DNA of 22,109 bases from a virus, in the IMG/VR virus record IMGVR_UViG_3300021185_000761, positions 1 through 22,109 of that record; one strand, written 5' to 3'. Numbering within the stretch: position 1 is the first letter of the stretch; each line of letters opens with the position of its first letter. Below the pieces are notes generated by a model, which saw nothing but the letters and a program-made list of their open reading frames with translations, was not told the DNA's origin and made no database searches. The position numbers and the translations under genes are program-made. This document shows, one piece after another, positions 16,178 through 22,097 of the stretch.

Positions 16178-16669
16178 ATGGCAAAAAGAATAAACAACAA
16201 ATTTGAAAGAACATACGGTTTTCACATCAGCGATTTCGCAAAATCTGAGAGTGTAACCGATGAAGCAATAAGGATGAGAATCAGAAACTTTGGTTCAATC
16301 TATCAGCGTCGTAAAACACCTACCAAATATGAGAAATTGTATGGTAGAACTTGGTATGAGATTGCTGAAGAACGCAAGTTACATCCGCAAACAATTGAAA
16401 CACATCAAACAAAATACGGTGATGCATACTATCATAATCCTGATTGGCATTTGACTAAAACTGTATTCGAAGATGTTCCTAGATGGCGTCAAGCAGTGCA
16501 AGAAGGCGAGTATTGGAACAAACAAGCACCTCTTTATCACCCAAGTCACCCCGACTATGATGCATATAGATCAGGTGAAATGTATCCAGATGATTACATA
16601 GGTGGTAGTAGTATGACCGCTGAAGAAGTAGAAACAATGATGCGTGAAGCAGGCTGGGAGAAATACTAA
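16178..16669 (+). CDS. Tandem helix-turn-helix protein, putative DNA-binding
   Basis: 163 aa, with ribosome site CGGAG. The N-terminal half is an internal duplication with an exact 42-residue offset: F9/Y51, E10/E52, Y13/Y55, G14/G56, A21/A63, I31/I73, F38/Y80, G39/G81, Y42/Y84. The second copy (YEKLYGRTWYEIAEERKLHP, then QTIETHQTKYGDAYY) is a recognisable helix-turn-helix of the 'T..EIA...g.hp.Ti..r...yG' type. That type is found in phage regulators and homing-endonuclease-associated domains. No nuclease motif is visible in the remaining half (aa 90-163). Likely a small DNA-binding regulator; the target is unknown. Confidence 0.7.
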   Translation: MAKRINNKFERTYGFHISDFAKSESVTDEAIRMRIRNFGSIYQRRKTPTKYEKLYGRTWYEIAEERKLHPQTIETHQTKYGDAYYHNPDWHLTKTVFEDVPRWRQAVQEGEYWNKQAPLYHPSHPDYDAYRSGEMYPDDYIGGSSMTAEEVETMMREAGWEKY

Positions 16670-17106
16670 TGAATAAACACTTCCCCGCTGAAGAAACAGT
16701 AATTGCTTACAAGCAAAAAAAGTTACCCACAATCACATACGCAAAAATGAATGATCTAGACAAAGATTATTTGAGATATATGTACAGTATGTTTTACGGA
16801 CATATCTTAGATCAGAAAGACGGTGATGCTGAACAAAGAGGTTTATACAAATGGTTTTTTGATACCCCACAAGATCATTTGCCAAGACCTAGTAAGAAAG
16901 CAAAATTAAAAACACAATACAACACTTGGGCTAGTTTCTTGCAAGGTGTTGACAGCAACTTCGATGAGGGCACTGATGACTTCTCACTAAAACAATTAGA
17001 GTATGTAGTAGAAGCAGTGAATATGGCTGTAAAGTATTTTAGCAATAAGTGGATTGATTTTGAACCACAAGTTCAAGCAAACCGAGTAAGATTATTAAAG
17101 ATATAA
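16669..17106 (+). CDS. 145-aa protein, unknown; last gene of operon
   Basis: Starts in a TAATG overlap with the HTH gene. Helical and charged: PTITYAKMNDLDKDYLRYMY, then WFFDTPQDHLPRPSKKAKLK, then FSLKQLEYVVEAVNMAVKYF. No membrane segment or cysteine, and no family recognised. It ends 2 bases ahead of the terminator stem, so it closes the P3 operon. Confidence 0.7.
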   Translation: MNKHFPAEETVIAYKQKKLPTITYAKMNDLDKDYLRYMYSMFYGHILDQKDGDAEQRGLYKWFFDTPQDHLPRPSKKAKLKTQYNTWASFLQGVDSNFDEGTDDFSLKQLEYVVEAVNMAVKYFSNKWIDFEPQVQANRVRLLKI

Positions 17107-17108
17107 AA

Positions 17109-17145
17109 AAACCTCACTAGAGGTAAGACAATAGTGAGGTTTTAA
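17109..17145 (+). terminator. Rho-independent terminator
   Basis: AAACCTCACTA (17109-17119) pairs perfectly with TAGTGAGGTTT (17132-17142) across a 12-base loop. An A-tract lies before it and four Ts after it, so it could also work on the opposite strand. It ends the 15-17 kb operon. Confidence 0.8.
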
Positions 17146-17149
17146 AGTT

Positions 17150-17189
17150 GTATTACCGAAGGCCACTAAGGTAATACTTACCGGGGTAA
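17150..17189. repeat. Adjacent inverted repeats, candidate protein-binding or packaging site
   Basis: GTATTACC (17150-17157) is inverted at GGTAATAC (17170-17177). It is followed directly by TTACC-GG-GGTAA (17178-17189), so the GGTAA/TTACC element occurs four times in 40 bases. There is no T-run, so it is not a terminator. Position upstream of the terminase genes allows a cos/pac or regulatory role. Confidence 0.45.
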
Positions 17190-17252
17190 TTAACGAATGG
17201 CAAAAAACGCTAATTATGTAGCAAAAATAAGTGGCAAAACTTAAAGCATATA

Positions 17253-17314
17253 TTAGGATAATATTTGTTGCTACAATATTATTTATCCTAAATCATAAAT
17301 TTACATCAAATTTA
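17253..17314. repeat. Two AT-rich inverted repeats
   Basis: TTAGGAT+AATATT (17253-17265) pairs with AATATT+ATCCTAA (17275-17291) with a 4-base bulge. It is followed by TAAATTT-ACATC-AAATTTA (17296-17314), a perfect 7-bp pair. No reading frame is supported here. Could be a recognition site, origin-like element or transcript structure. Confidence 0.45.
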
Positions 17315-17323
17315 GTGATAAAG

Positions 17324-17331
17324 CATAAATA
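17324..17331 (+). promoter_or_regulatory. CATAAATA motif before structured RNA
   Basis: CATAAATAGAAT closely repeats CATAAATAGTAT at 8823 and 22098. There is no gene for 570 bases downstream, so if it is a promoter its product is the structured RNA. Confidence 0.4.
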
Positions 17332-17336
17332 GAATT

Positions 17337-17715
17337 ACAAGGCAAAACACATTATGGCAAATCATCACAGAACCCTCAAATAATCAACACATAAGGCTGG
17401 CGGGCCAGGTTATAATTCCGCTGAGAAAGGGCTGGTAATACAGCACTCGTAACATAGTAAGACACTCCCCTAGATTTATCTAGTTAAAGGAGTCACACAG
17501 TAGAACCCTAGACTGAACGGATTACTATAGTGTAAATGTTGATACACGAAAAGCATCGCATAACGCATAAACAGAGAACATATAAGGTAACGAAGTTCTT
17601 AATGCTGTAAAGCATACCTCAGAGAGTATGGAGTGAGTGAGAGATCCATTGCGTTAGATGTAAAAATACTCTCTTCCTAAAGGCTATCGATCGTTAACAT
17701 CAAGTCTTTTTTTTT
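17337..17715 (+). ncRNA. Candidate large structured noncoding RNA upstream of terminase genes
   Basis: No reading frame fits, yet paired segments are dense. In order: CTGG-CGGG-CCAG (17397-17408); GCTG/CAGC (17431-17444); ATAGTAA/TTACTAT (17454-17460 with 17522-17528) enclosing ACTCC/GGAGT plus CTAG/CTAG (17464-17493) and CAGT/ACTG; GTGTA/TACAC (17530-17547). A long helix then pairs CATC+TAACGCA (17554-17567, 3-base bulge) with TGCGTTA+GATG (17650-17660). It encloses three hairpins: AGAAC/GTTCT; ATGCT-GTAA-AGCAT with a GNRA loop; and ATGGA/TCCAT. The last stacks directly on the long helix, making a four-way junction. A T-run at 17707-17715 may end it. The boundaries are approximate and the family is unknown. 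Confidence 0.55.
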
Positions 17716-17745
17716 AAGGAACCTGTGTATGGTTCCTTATGACTT
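17702..17745 (+). other. Nested hairpin with T9 bulge
   Basis: AAGGAACC/GGTTCCTT (17716-17723 with 17731-17738) lies inside AAGTC/GACTT (17702-17706 with 17741-17745). Nine Ts (17707-17715) are on the 5' side only. A terminator would need the T-run after the stem, so the T-run may instead end the RNA to its left, with the hairpin as a second element. Confidence 0.5.
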
Positions 17746-17886
17746 CAATTCCTTACATCAATTCTTCTTTATATGTTCTCTAGTAATCAAATACGAAGTA
17801 TCTAAACAACAAAGGTTCGAGCGAGCAAAGCGAGTGTTAGAACTTGTAGTTGGTTTCGCCTTTAGGTGATATAGATGTTGTAGGGT
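17746..17886. other. Noncoding stretch, no gene seen
   Basis: Contains ATAC-GAA-GTAT (palindromic, near 17791) and a GC-richer patch GAGCGAGCAAAGCGAG (17819-17834) flanked by GTTC/GAAC. I see no tRNA or frame with a ribosome site. Confidence 0.4.
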
Positions 17887-17894
17887 TATAAATA
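17887..17894 (+). promoter_or_regulatory. TATAAATA, exact T4-late core
   Basis: TATAAATA lies only 6 bases before the 17901 ATG. A start site just downstream would leave an almost leaderless mRNA, so either the motif is incidental or the 17901 gene uses a later start (ATG 17961). Confidence 0.25.
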
Positions 17895-17900
17895 TCCCAT

Positions 17901-18146
17901 ATGCAGTTAACACAAAAAGAAAGAAAAAGACTTATTACCAAAGGCAGTGTGCCACTACAAATGGAATATTGGTGTAGAACTGTAGCACTAGATCCAAATC
18001 CCACACAACAACAAATAACCACAGTCAGAGAACTATTTGATATAAAAGATGCTTATAATCGCAACAAGCATTGGATATTTGAAGACAAATTACGACTCAC
18101 AGAAGTCTCATACCACACTATCCCCCGTAAAAAAGCCAATTCCTGA
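17901..18146 (+). CDS. 81-aa basic protein, unknown, before TerS
   Basis: MQLTQKERKRLITKGSVPLQ, then MEYWCRTVALDPNPTQQQIT, then FDIKDAYNRNKHWIFEDKLR. The composition is that of a real soluble protein, and the position just ahead of TerS fits a packaging-module gene. No clear ribosome site is present (AGGG is 15 bases away). An internal ATG at 17961 is an alternative that would shorten it to 61 aa. No family recognised. Confidence 0.5.
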   Translation: MQLTQKERKRLITKGSVPLQMEYWCRTVALDPNPTQQQITTVRELFDIKDAYNRNKHWIFEDKLRLTEVSYHTIPRKKANS

Positions 18147-18180
18147 TAAATAACTGTGCGTTCACACTACGCTTAACAGT
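18145..18180 (+). promoter_or_regulatory. GATAAATA motif plus leader hairpin before terS
   Basis: GATAAATA (18145-18152) overlaps the previous stop. It is followed at once by ACTGT+GCGT (18153-18161) paired with ACGC+ACAGT (18169-18172 and 18176-18180): nine pairs with a 3-base bulge. The same motif-then-hairpin order occurs at 8823-8867. Confidence 0.45.
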
Positions 18181-18197
18181 GATATACAGGAATAAAA

Positions 18198-18686
18198 ATG
18201 ACTGAAGATAACAACCAAGACCCAAGTTTCGCGGAATCCCCACAAAAAGAAGATTGGATAGAGATAGATGGCAAATACTATGTTCAACTTGACGATTCTT
18301 ACGAACTAGAAAACAAACCTTATCAACCCAAACGCAGATACGCAGAAAAAACAGTGCGTGGTGTTGTGGTAGGTCGTGGCCAAAACAAACAAATCATTCC
18401 TGTAGAAGAAGTGCGTAAATTAGCCGCACTACATTGCTCATACAAAGATATGGCTGAATACTTTCAAGTAAAAGAAGGCACATTTAGAGATCACTTCCGT
18501 TCAGAAGTAGAGCGAAGCAGACAAAAACTCAAACATAGACTGTTAGAAAGTATGATTGAAAATGCTATACACAGACTAAACCCAACAACGCAGATATGGC
18601 TAAGCAAAAATTGGCTTGGTATGAATCCAGATGCAGAACAAACGCAAGGTGAACAAGTTTTACCGTGGATAGAAGAAGATGAATAG
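18198..18686 (+). CDS. terS: Terminase small subunit
   Basis: 162 aa, immediately upstream of TerL (2-base gap), with ribosome site CAGGAA. TerS binds the packaging site and hands the genome to TerL. Residues about 72-100 (VRKLAALHCSYKDMAEYFQV, then KEGTFRDHFRSEVERSR) form a helix-turn-helix. The C-terminal part (NPTTQIWLSKNWLGMNPDAE) matches the 'PT.QIWL.KNWLGM' segment shared by many phage small terminases. The acidic N-terminus (DWIEIDGKYYVQLDDSYELE) is additional. Confidence 0.85.
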   Translation: MTEDNNQDPSFAESPQKEDWIEIDGKYYVQLDDSYELENKPYQPKRRYAEKTVRGVVVGRGQNKQIIPVEEVRKLAALHCSYKDMAEYFQVKEGTFRDHFRSEVERSRQKLKHRLLESMIENAIHRLNPTTQIWLSKNWLGMNPDAEQTQGEQVLPWIEEDE

Positions 18687-18688
18687 AT

Positions 18689-19924
18689 ATGAAGTTAACA
18701 ACCCCTCAACGAGAAATACTAGACTCACCTGCACGATTTAAAGTAGTTGCCGCAGGAAGAAGATTTGGTAAAAGTTATGCCAGTATAGCCGCATTGGCTA
18801 AACACGCACGATTCCCCAATACAAAATGTCTTTACATAGCACCTAGTTACCGTATGGGTAAACAAATTATATGGGATGACTTAAAAGTATTCTTGCGAGA
18901 CAAACGCTGGACTAAGAAAGTAAATGAATCAGAACTAACTATAACACTAGTAAACGGTTCACAGATAATGATACGAAGTGCAGACAATCCGGATAGCATA
19001 CGAGGTATAGGTGTTAACTTTGTGGTAATAGATGAAGCCGCAGACATACCTAAACTAAATGATACTTGGCAAGCAGTTATAAGACCAACATTATCAGACA
19101 GAGAAGGACACGCACTCATAATTGGATCACCTAAGGGTAGAAATTACTTTTATGATATGTGGAACAATACGGATAGTGATTGGCAAAGTTGGCAGTTCAC
19201 AACTCTGCAAGGTGGACAAGTAAGTGCTGAAGAAGTAGAAGCAGCCAAAAAAGACTTAGACGAAAAAACTTTTAAACAAGAGTATATGGCTGAATGGATC
19301 GACTTTACAGGTCTTATATACTATAATATGAATGACGATAATATTGTACAAAAGCCTAGAACAGAATTACCGCTTATAGAAATTGGAATGGACTTTAACA
19401 TTGATCCAGGTGCGGCTGTTATTGGATATAGGCATCTAGACACACTTCATATATTTGATGAAGTAGAGATGTATGGTACTAACACTTTTGAAATGGTTGC
19501 TGAAATAAATCGTCGTTACCCACACAGTAGAAAGAATGTATACCCTGATGCGGCTGGAGCACAACGAAAGACCAGTGCGGCCCACGGTATTACAGATCAC
19601 ATTATTTTAAAGAATGCTGGTTATAAAATAACTGTAGGAAATCAAAATCCTAGTGTAGCAGATAGAATTGCTGCCGTCAATAGTGCTTTTAAAAGTCAAA
19701 ACGGCATAACTAAATTAACAATAGATCCTGACTGTAAGAAGTTGCTTGAATGTTTACGCAAACAAACTTACAAAGAAGGAACTAGGCAACCGAGTAAGGA
19801 TGGTTTAGATCACTTTCCGGATGCACTGGGATATGCTATAAACAGTATGTTCCCAATAAGGCAAGATATACAAACCAGAGGCCACGCAATTAGGCGAAAC
19901 ACCGGTTCAAATTATAGAGGATAA
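18689..19924 (+). CDS. terL: Terminase large subunit (packaging ATPase/nuclease)
   Basis: 411 aa, HK97/P22-type length. ATPase: Walker A AAGRRFGKS (aa 21-29), adenine-binding Q near aa 7, Walker B FVVIDE (aa 111-116), coupling motif GSPKG (aa 146-150). RNase H-like nuclease: acidic residues D235 (GMDFN), D287 (YPDAAGA) and D378 (HFPDALGYA) at the three expected positions. The protein powers DNA translocation into the prohead and cuts the concatemer. All key residues are present, so it should be active. The leader (AGATATGAAGTTA) is identical to that of the gene at 19929. Confidence 0.97.
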   Translation: MKLTTPQREILDSPARFKVVAAGRRFGKSYASIAALAKHARFPNTKCLYIAPSYRMGKQIIWDDLKVFLRDKRWTKKVNESELTITLVNGSQIMIRSADNPDSIRGIGVNFVVIDEAADIPKLNDTWQAVIRPTLSDREGHALIIGSPKGRNYFYDMWNNTDSDWQSWQFTTLQGGQVSAEEVEAAKKDLDEKTFKQEYMAEWIDFTGLIYYNMNDDNIVQKPRTELPLIEIGMDFNIDPGAAVIGYRHLDTLHIFDEVEMYGTNTFEMVAEINRRYPHSRKNVYPDAAGAQRKTSAAHGITDHIILKNAGYKITVGNQNPSVADRIAAVNSAFKSQNGITKLTIDPDCKKLLECLRKQTYKEGTRQPSKDGLDHFPDALGYAINSMFPIRQDIQTRGHAIRRNTGSNYRG

Positions 19925-19928
19925 AGAT

Positions 19929-20141
19929 ATGAAGTTACCAGAATACTTAAACAAAGAAAGCACCCATCAAACCAACACCCTAAACACAATGACACTCACA
20001 GGACTTAGTTTACTGTGGGGCACTATGTTAGGCTTACTTAACCCATACTGGAACATAGCCACTGTGTTATGTTTGTTAGCAGGTTATGGCAGTGAAATCA
20101 ATAAGAGAAATGAACAAAGTGACAGACTCCAAGACTCCTAG
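19929..20141 (+). CDS. 70-aa membrane protein, unknown
   Basis: A hydrophobic core at about aa 20-55 (MTLTGLSLLWGTMLGLL, then YWNIATVLCLLAGYG) could form two short helices with an NP turn. Charged ends flank it (MKLPEYLNKES and EINKRNEQSDRLQDS). A holin-like hairpin is possible, but no family is recognised. It starts 4 bases after TerL and overlaps the next gene by about 30 bases. Confidence 0.6.
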   Translation: MKLPEYLNKESTHQTNTLNTMTLTGLSLLWGTMLGLLNPYWNIATVLCLLAGYGSEINKRNEQSDRLQDS

Positions 20142-20382
20142 TAATGCACCACCTGAAAAAGGTAGTAGTGCGTGGAAAAAGAATGAAAAAACAATTGCAA
20201 GTAATCCTGCACTAAGACAGTTGCGTGATATACAACAAGGGTTTAAGCCAAGCAGTGGTATAAGCAGTTTTGATAACTCACCAGAGTACAAAGAAAACTT
20301 TGACAAGATAGACTGGGGCACCAAAGACGAAACACCAAAGAATTACAGAGTAAAAATAAACGGGAAATACACAGATGAATAG
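20110..20382 (+). CDS. 90-aa hydrophilic protein, unknown
   Basis: MNKVTDSKTPSNAPPEKGSS, then NPALRQLRDIQQGFKPSSGI, then YRVKINGKYTDE. Charged, with little hydrophobic core; probably flexible. An in-frame ATG at 20086 would add 8 residues. I chose 20110 because AAGAGAA sits just before it and the overlap with the upstream gene is smaller. It ends in an ATGAATAG overlap with the methyltransferase gene. Unknown function; terminase-adjacent. Confidence 0.6.
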   Translation: MNKVTDSKTPSNAPPEKGSSAWKKNEKTIASNPALRQLRDIQQGFKPSSGISSFDNSPEYKENFDKIDWGTKDETPKNYRVKINGKYTDE

Positions 20383-20932
20383 AAATCAATGGCTTAGAGA
20401 AGTAGTTAAACCACAACTAGGTGATGTAACCACAGCAATAGAAGTAGGTGTGTGGAGAGGTGAATACTCACGCATTATAATGAGCAGTATAGAACCGCTA
20501 CAATTTTATGGAGTTGATCCTTACTTGTTACACGACGAATATGGTGACGCACCTGATCCTGTTGAATTTGCTAATCAAACAAACCTAAACAACTTGTATA
20601 TGAGAGTAGCAGGTGAATTTGCTAGAAACCCTTATGCTACACTGTTAAGAGAAAAAGGTGTTGATGCCGCTAAACAATTTGATGATAACAGTTTAGACTT
20701 TGTGTACATAGATGGTGATCACAGTTATGACTTTGTAAAGAATGATATAGCCGCTTGGTATCCTAAAATAATGCCAGGTGGTATACTAAGTGGACACGAC
20801 TACACTGAAGGCAACCCACAGAAAGGACACATATACGGTGTTATACAAGCAGTAAACGAATTTGTTGAGGAATACGATTTAGAACTACACACCACAGACG
20901 AAGAATATGCTACTTGGTGGGTAACTGTGTGA
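20375..20932 (+). CDS. Class I SAM-dependent methyltransferase (Methyltransf_24 type)
   Basis: 185 aa. Motif I AIEVGVWRGEYS (about aa 22-33), motif II FYGVDPY (aspartate at the ribose position), motif III/IV LDFVYIDGDHSYD with the DG/DH pair characteristic of Methyltransf_24/FkbM-like enzymes, and LSGHDY after the MPGGIL loop. This group usually methylates sugars or small molecules, not DNA. The C-terminus ends in a GTGA overlap with a glycosyltransferase-like gene, which supports joint glycan modification. Confidence 0.85.
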   Translation: MNRNQWLREVVKPQLGDVTTAIEVGVWRGEYSRIIMSSIEPLQFYGVDPYLLHDEYGDAPDPVEFANQTNLNNLYMRVAGEFARNPYATLLREKGVDAAKQFDDNSLDFVYIDGDHSYDFVKNDIAAWYPKIMPGGILSGHDYTEGNPQKGHIYGVIQAVNEFVEEYDLELHTTDEEYATWWVTV

Positions 20933-21843
20933 ACATAATTGTAACCAAGTTTTACACTGTAGAAGACCACACCAAATGGTATGGCGATAGGTCAAACGAA
21001 GCCGATCTAGAACAAAACTATAGCGAAATGATTGAAGTAATGAAAGACAGTGCTGTGCAGTATGTTGAAGACCTAGATGATATTGTAGTACACACAGGCA
21101 CTGTTACTGATATTAGAACAGCATTTGAAAAGCACTATTGGGAAGTGCGAGAGTTGTGGAAAGCAGGACACAACATACTGTATGTAGACGCAGATGTATT
21201 GTTTACTAAACCACTAAAGATATTTGGAGAATTTGATGAATTTAAAATGTTTAACTACACAGATCCACGCAGTCTTGATCAACATCCTTATGTTTTTGAA
21301 CATTTCTTCAACTGTGGCATAAGATATTATCCTAGTGGGATGAGCGAAGATACTTGGGCTATTGGTGATGCTGGATTTACTGATATGGATAGAACGCATT
21401 GGGATAGCGAACAGCGAATATACAATGATATGCTGTGGAGTAACGGTAGTGTGTTAGAAGACCACCTAAACCCGGGTTTAGCATATCAATTAGTAACTGG
21501 TAACACAGAAAACGATAACGATTTTAATGGCATCTCTATAAATGATGCTAAAATTATACACATACACGGCAGTAGAGGCAGTGGCAACAGATTAAACATA
21601 ATGAAAGCACTCAAACAACACACAACAAGGAAAACTATGAATAACATAGCACACGATGTAATGTATCGAATGACATATAACACAGGTAAAGGTGATACAT
21701 TTACCACAGTAGCAAACTTTTGTGCCAACACCCCAGAAGAATTACAATTACAAGTAGCAAGGCATTGCAGTCGTTATGGAGTAATTGGTAAGCAAGAAAT
21801 ATCACCTGCTGATTTAGAATTTGAAGACTTAATTGATGACTAA
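20929..21843 (+). CDS. GT-A fold glycosyltransferase-like protein
   Basis: 304 aa from GTG 20929, whose GTGA overlap with the methyltransferase stop favours it over the upstream in-frame TTG at 20914. The N-terminal NIIVTKFYTVEDH is a Rossmann-like strand. The GT-A metal motif is HNILYVDADVLFTKP (DAD at aa 87-89). HWDSEQRIYNDMLWS and IIHIHGSRG fit the acceptor and late metal-binding positions of GT8/GT-A-like enzymes. The last roughly 80 residues (from KTMNNIAHDV) are separate and of unknown role. It may add sugar to DNA, capsid or host glycan; the substrate is not readable. Confidence 0.65.
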   Translation: MNIIVTKFYTVEDHTKWYGDRSNEADLEQNYSEMIEVMKDSAVQYVEDLDDIVVHTGTVTDIRTAFEKHYWEVRELWKAGHNILYVDADVLFTKPLKIFGEFDEFKMFNYTDPRSLDQHPYVFEHFFNCGIRYYPSGMSEDTWAIGDAGFTDMDRTHWDSEQRIYNDMLWSNGSVLEDHLNPGLAYQLVTGNTENDNDFNGISINDAKIIHIHGSRGSGNRLNIMKALKQHTTRKTMNNIAHDVMYRMTYNTGKGDTFTTVANFCANTPEELQLQVARHCSRYGVIGKQEISPADLEFEDLIDD

Positions 21844-22003
21844 ACAATGGCACGGTGGCAAAGGTTCCCAAAGGCGTAACACTAACAATAAAGCATACGC
21901 TGACAACTGGGATAAAATATTTAACAAGGAGAAAAACAATGGCAATGAGTCAAGCGAAATTAGCAAAGAAAAGAGCGGCAAAGAATCTAAAAAGAAAGGG
22001 TAA
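21836..22003 (+). CDS. 55-aa 'WHGGKGSxxR' small protein
   Basis: MTKQWHGGKGSQRRNTNNKA then YADNWDKIFNKEKNNG and a Lys/Glu/Ser tail. The 'K.W.GGKGS..R.....Y..NWD.IF' layout matches a short protein family I remember from marine and T4-like phages, function unknown. Its ATG overlaps the glycosyltransferase-like stop (ATGACTAA). The 3' 65 bases also encode the start of the next frame. Confidence 0.55.
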   Translation: MTKQWHGGKGSQRRNTNNKAYADNWDKIFNKEKNNGNESSEISKEKSGKESKKKG

Positions 22004-22061
22004 AAAGTATAACCCTAACAAAAGAGTAGTTAAACAGCCTTTAGACACACTGGTATTATAA
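21939..22061 (+). CDS. 40-aa lysine/arginine-rich small protein
   Basis: MAMSQAKLAKKRAAKNLKRK then GKKYNPNKRVVKQPLDTLVL. AAGGAG lies 8 bases before the ATG at 21939 and argues for a real start. A longer in-frame GTG at 21855 lacks such a site. Basic N-terminal helix, possibly nucleic-acid binding. It overlaps the previous gene in another frame. Confidence 0.55.
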   Translation: MAMSQAKLAKKRAAKNLKRKGKKYNPNKRVVKQPLDTLVL

Positions 22062-22097
22062 CTATTGCGTATAAATGACACAAAATGCTGTAAATAT

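Noticed and set aside
17109-17145. CRISPR-like or direct-repeat array in the noncoding region
   Set aside because: The repeats are single inverted pairs with different sequences; no regularly spaced identical repeats exist.
17197-17386. Short frames of 15 and 9 codons in the noncoding region
   Set aside because: No ribosome sites and too short to support.
17390-17660. Group I intron in the structured region
   Set aside because: AGGTTATAATTCCG and the GCGG/CCGC pairing recall group I elements, but P/Q spacing is too short for P5 and no convincing R/S (P7) pair with the G-binding site was found. There are also no interrupted exons. A covariance search would settle it.
17805-17870. tRNA or tmRNA end (GGTTCGAGCGAGC)
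   Set aside because: The T-loop-like TTCGAGC lacks a complementary 5-bp stem and no acceptor or anticodon arm can be drawn.
20914-20916. TTG start for the glycosyltransferase-like gene
   Set aside because: GTG 20929 gives a natural GTGA overlap and a typical strand-first N-terminus.
544-21731. Numerous minus-strand open frames, e.g. 544-1113, 5231-5605, 13773-14117
   Set aside because: They mirror strong + strand genes, lack ribosome sites and show low-complexity, serine/leucine/proline-rich translations typical of antisense shadow.
21855-21938. GTG start extending the 40-aa basic protein upstream
   Set aside because: No ribosome site, while ATG 21939 has AAGGAG at good spacing; the extension also overlaps the 55-aa gene.
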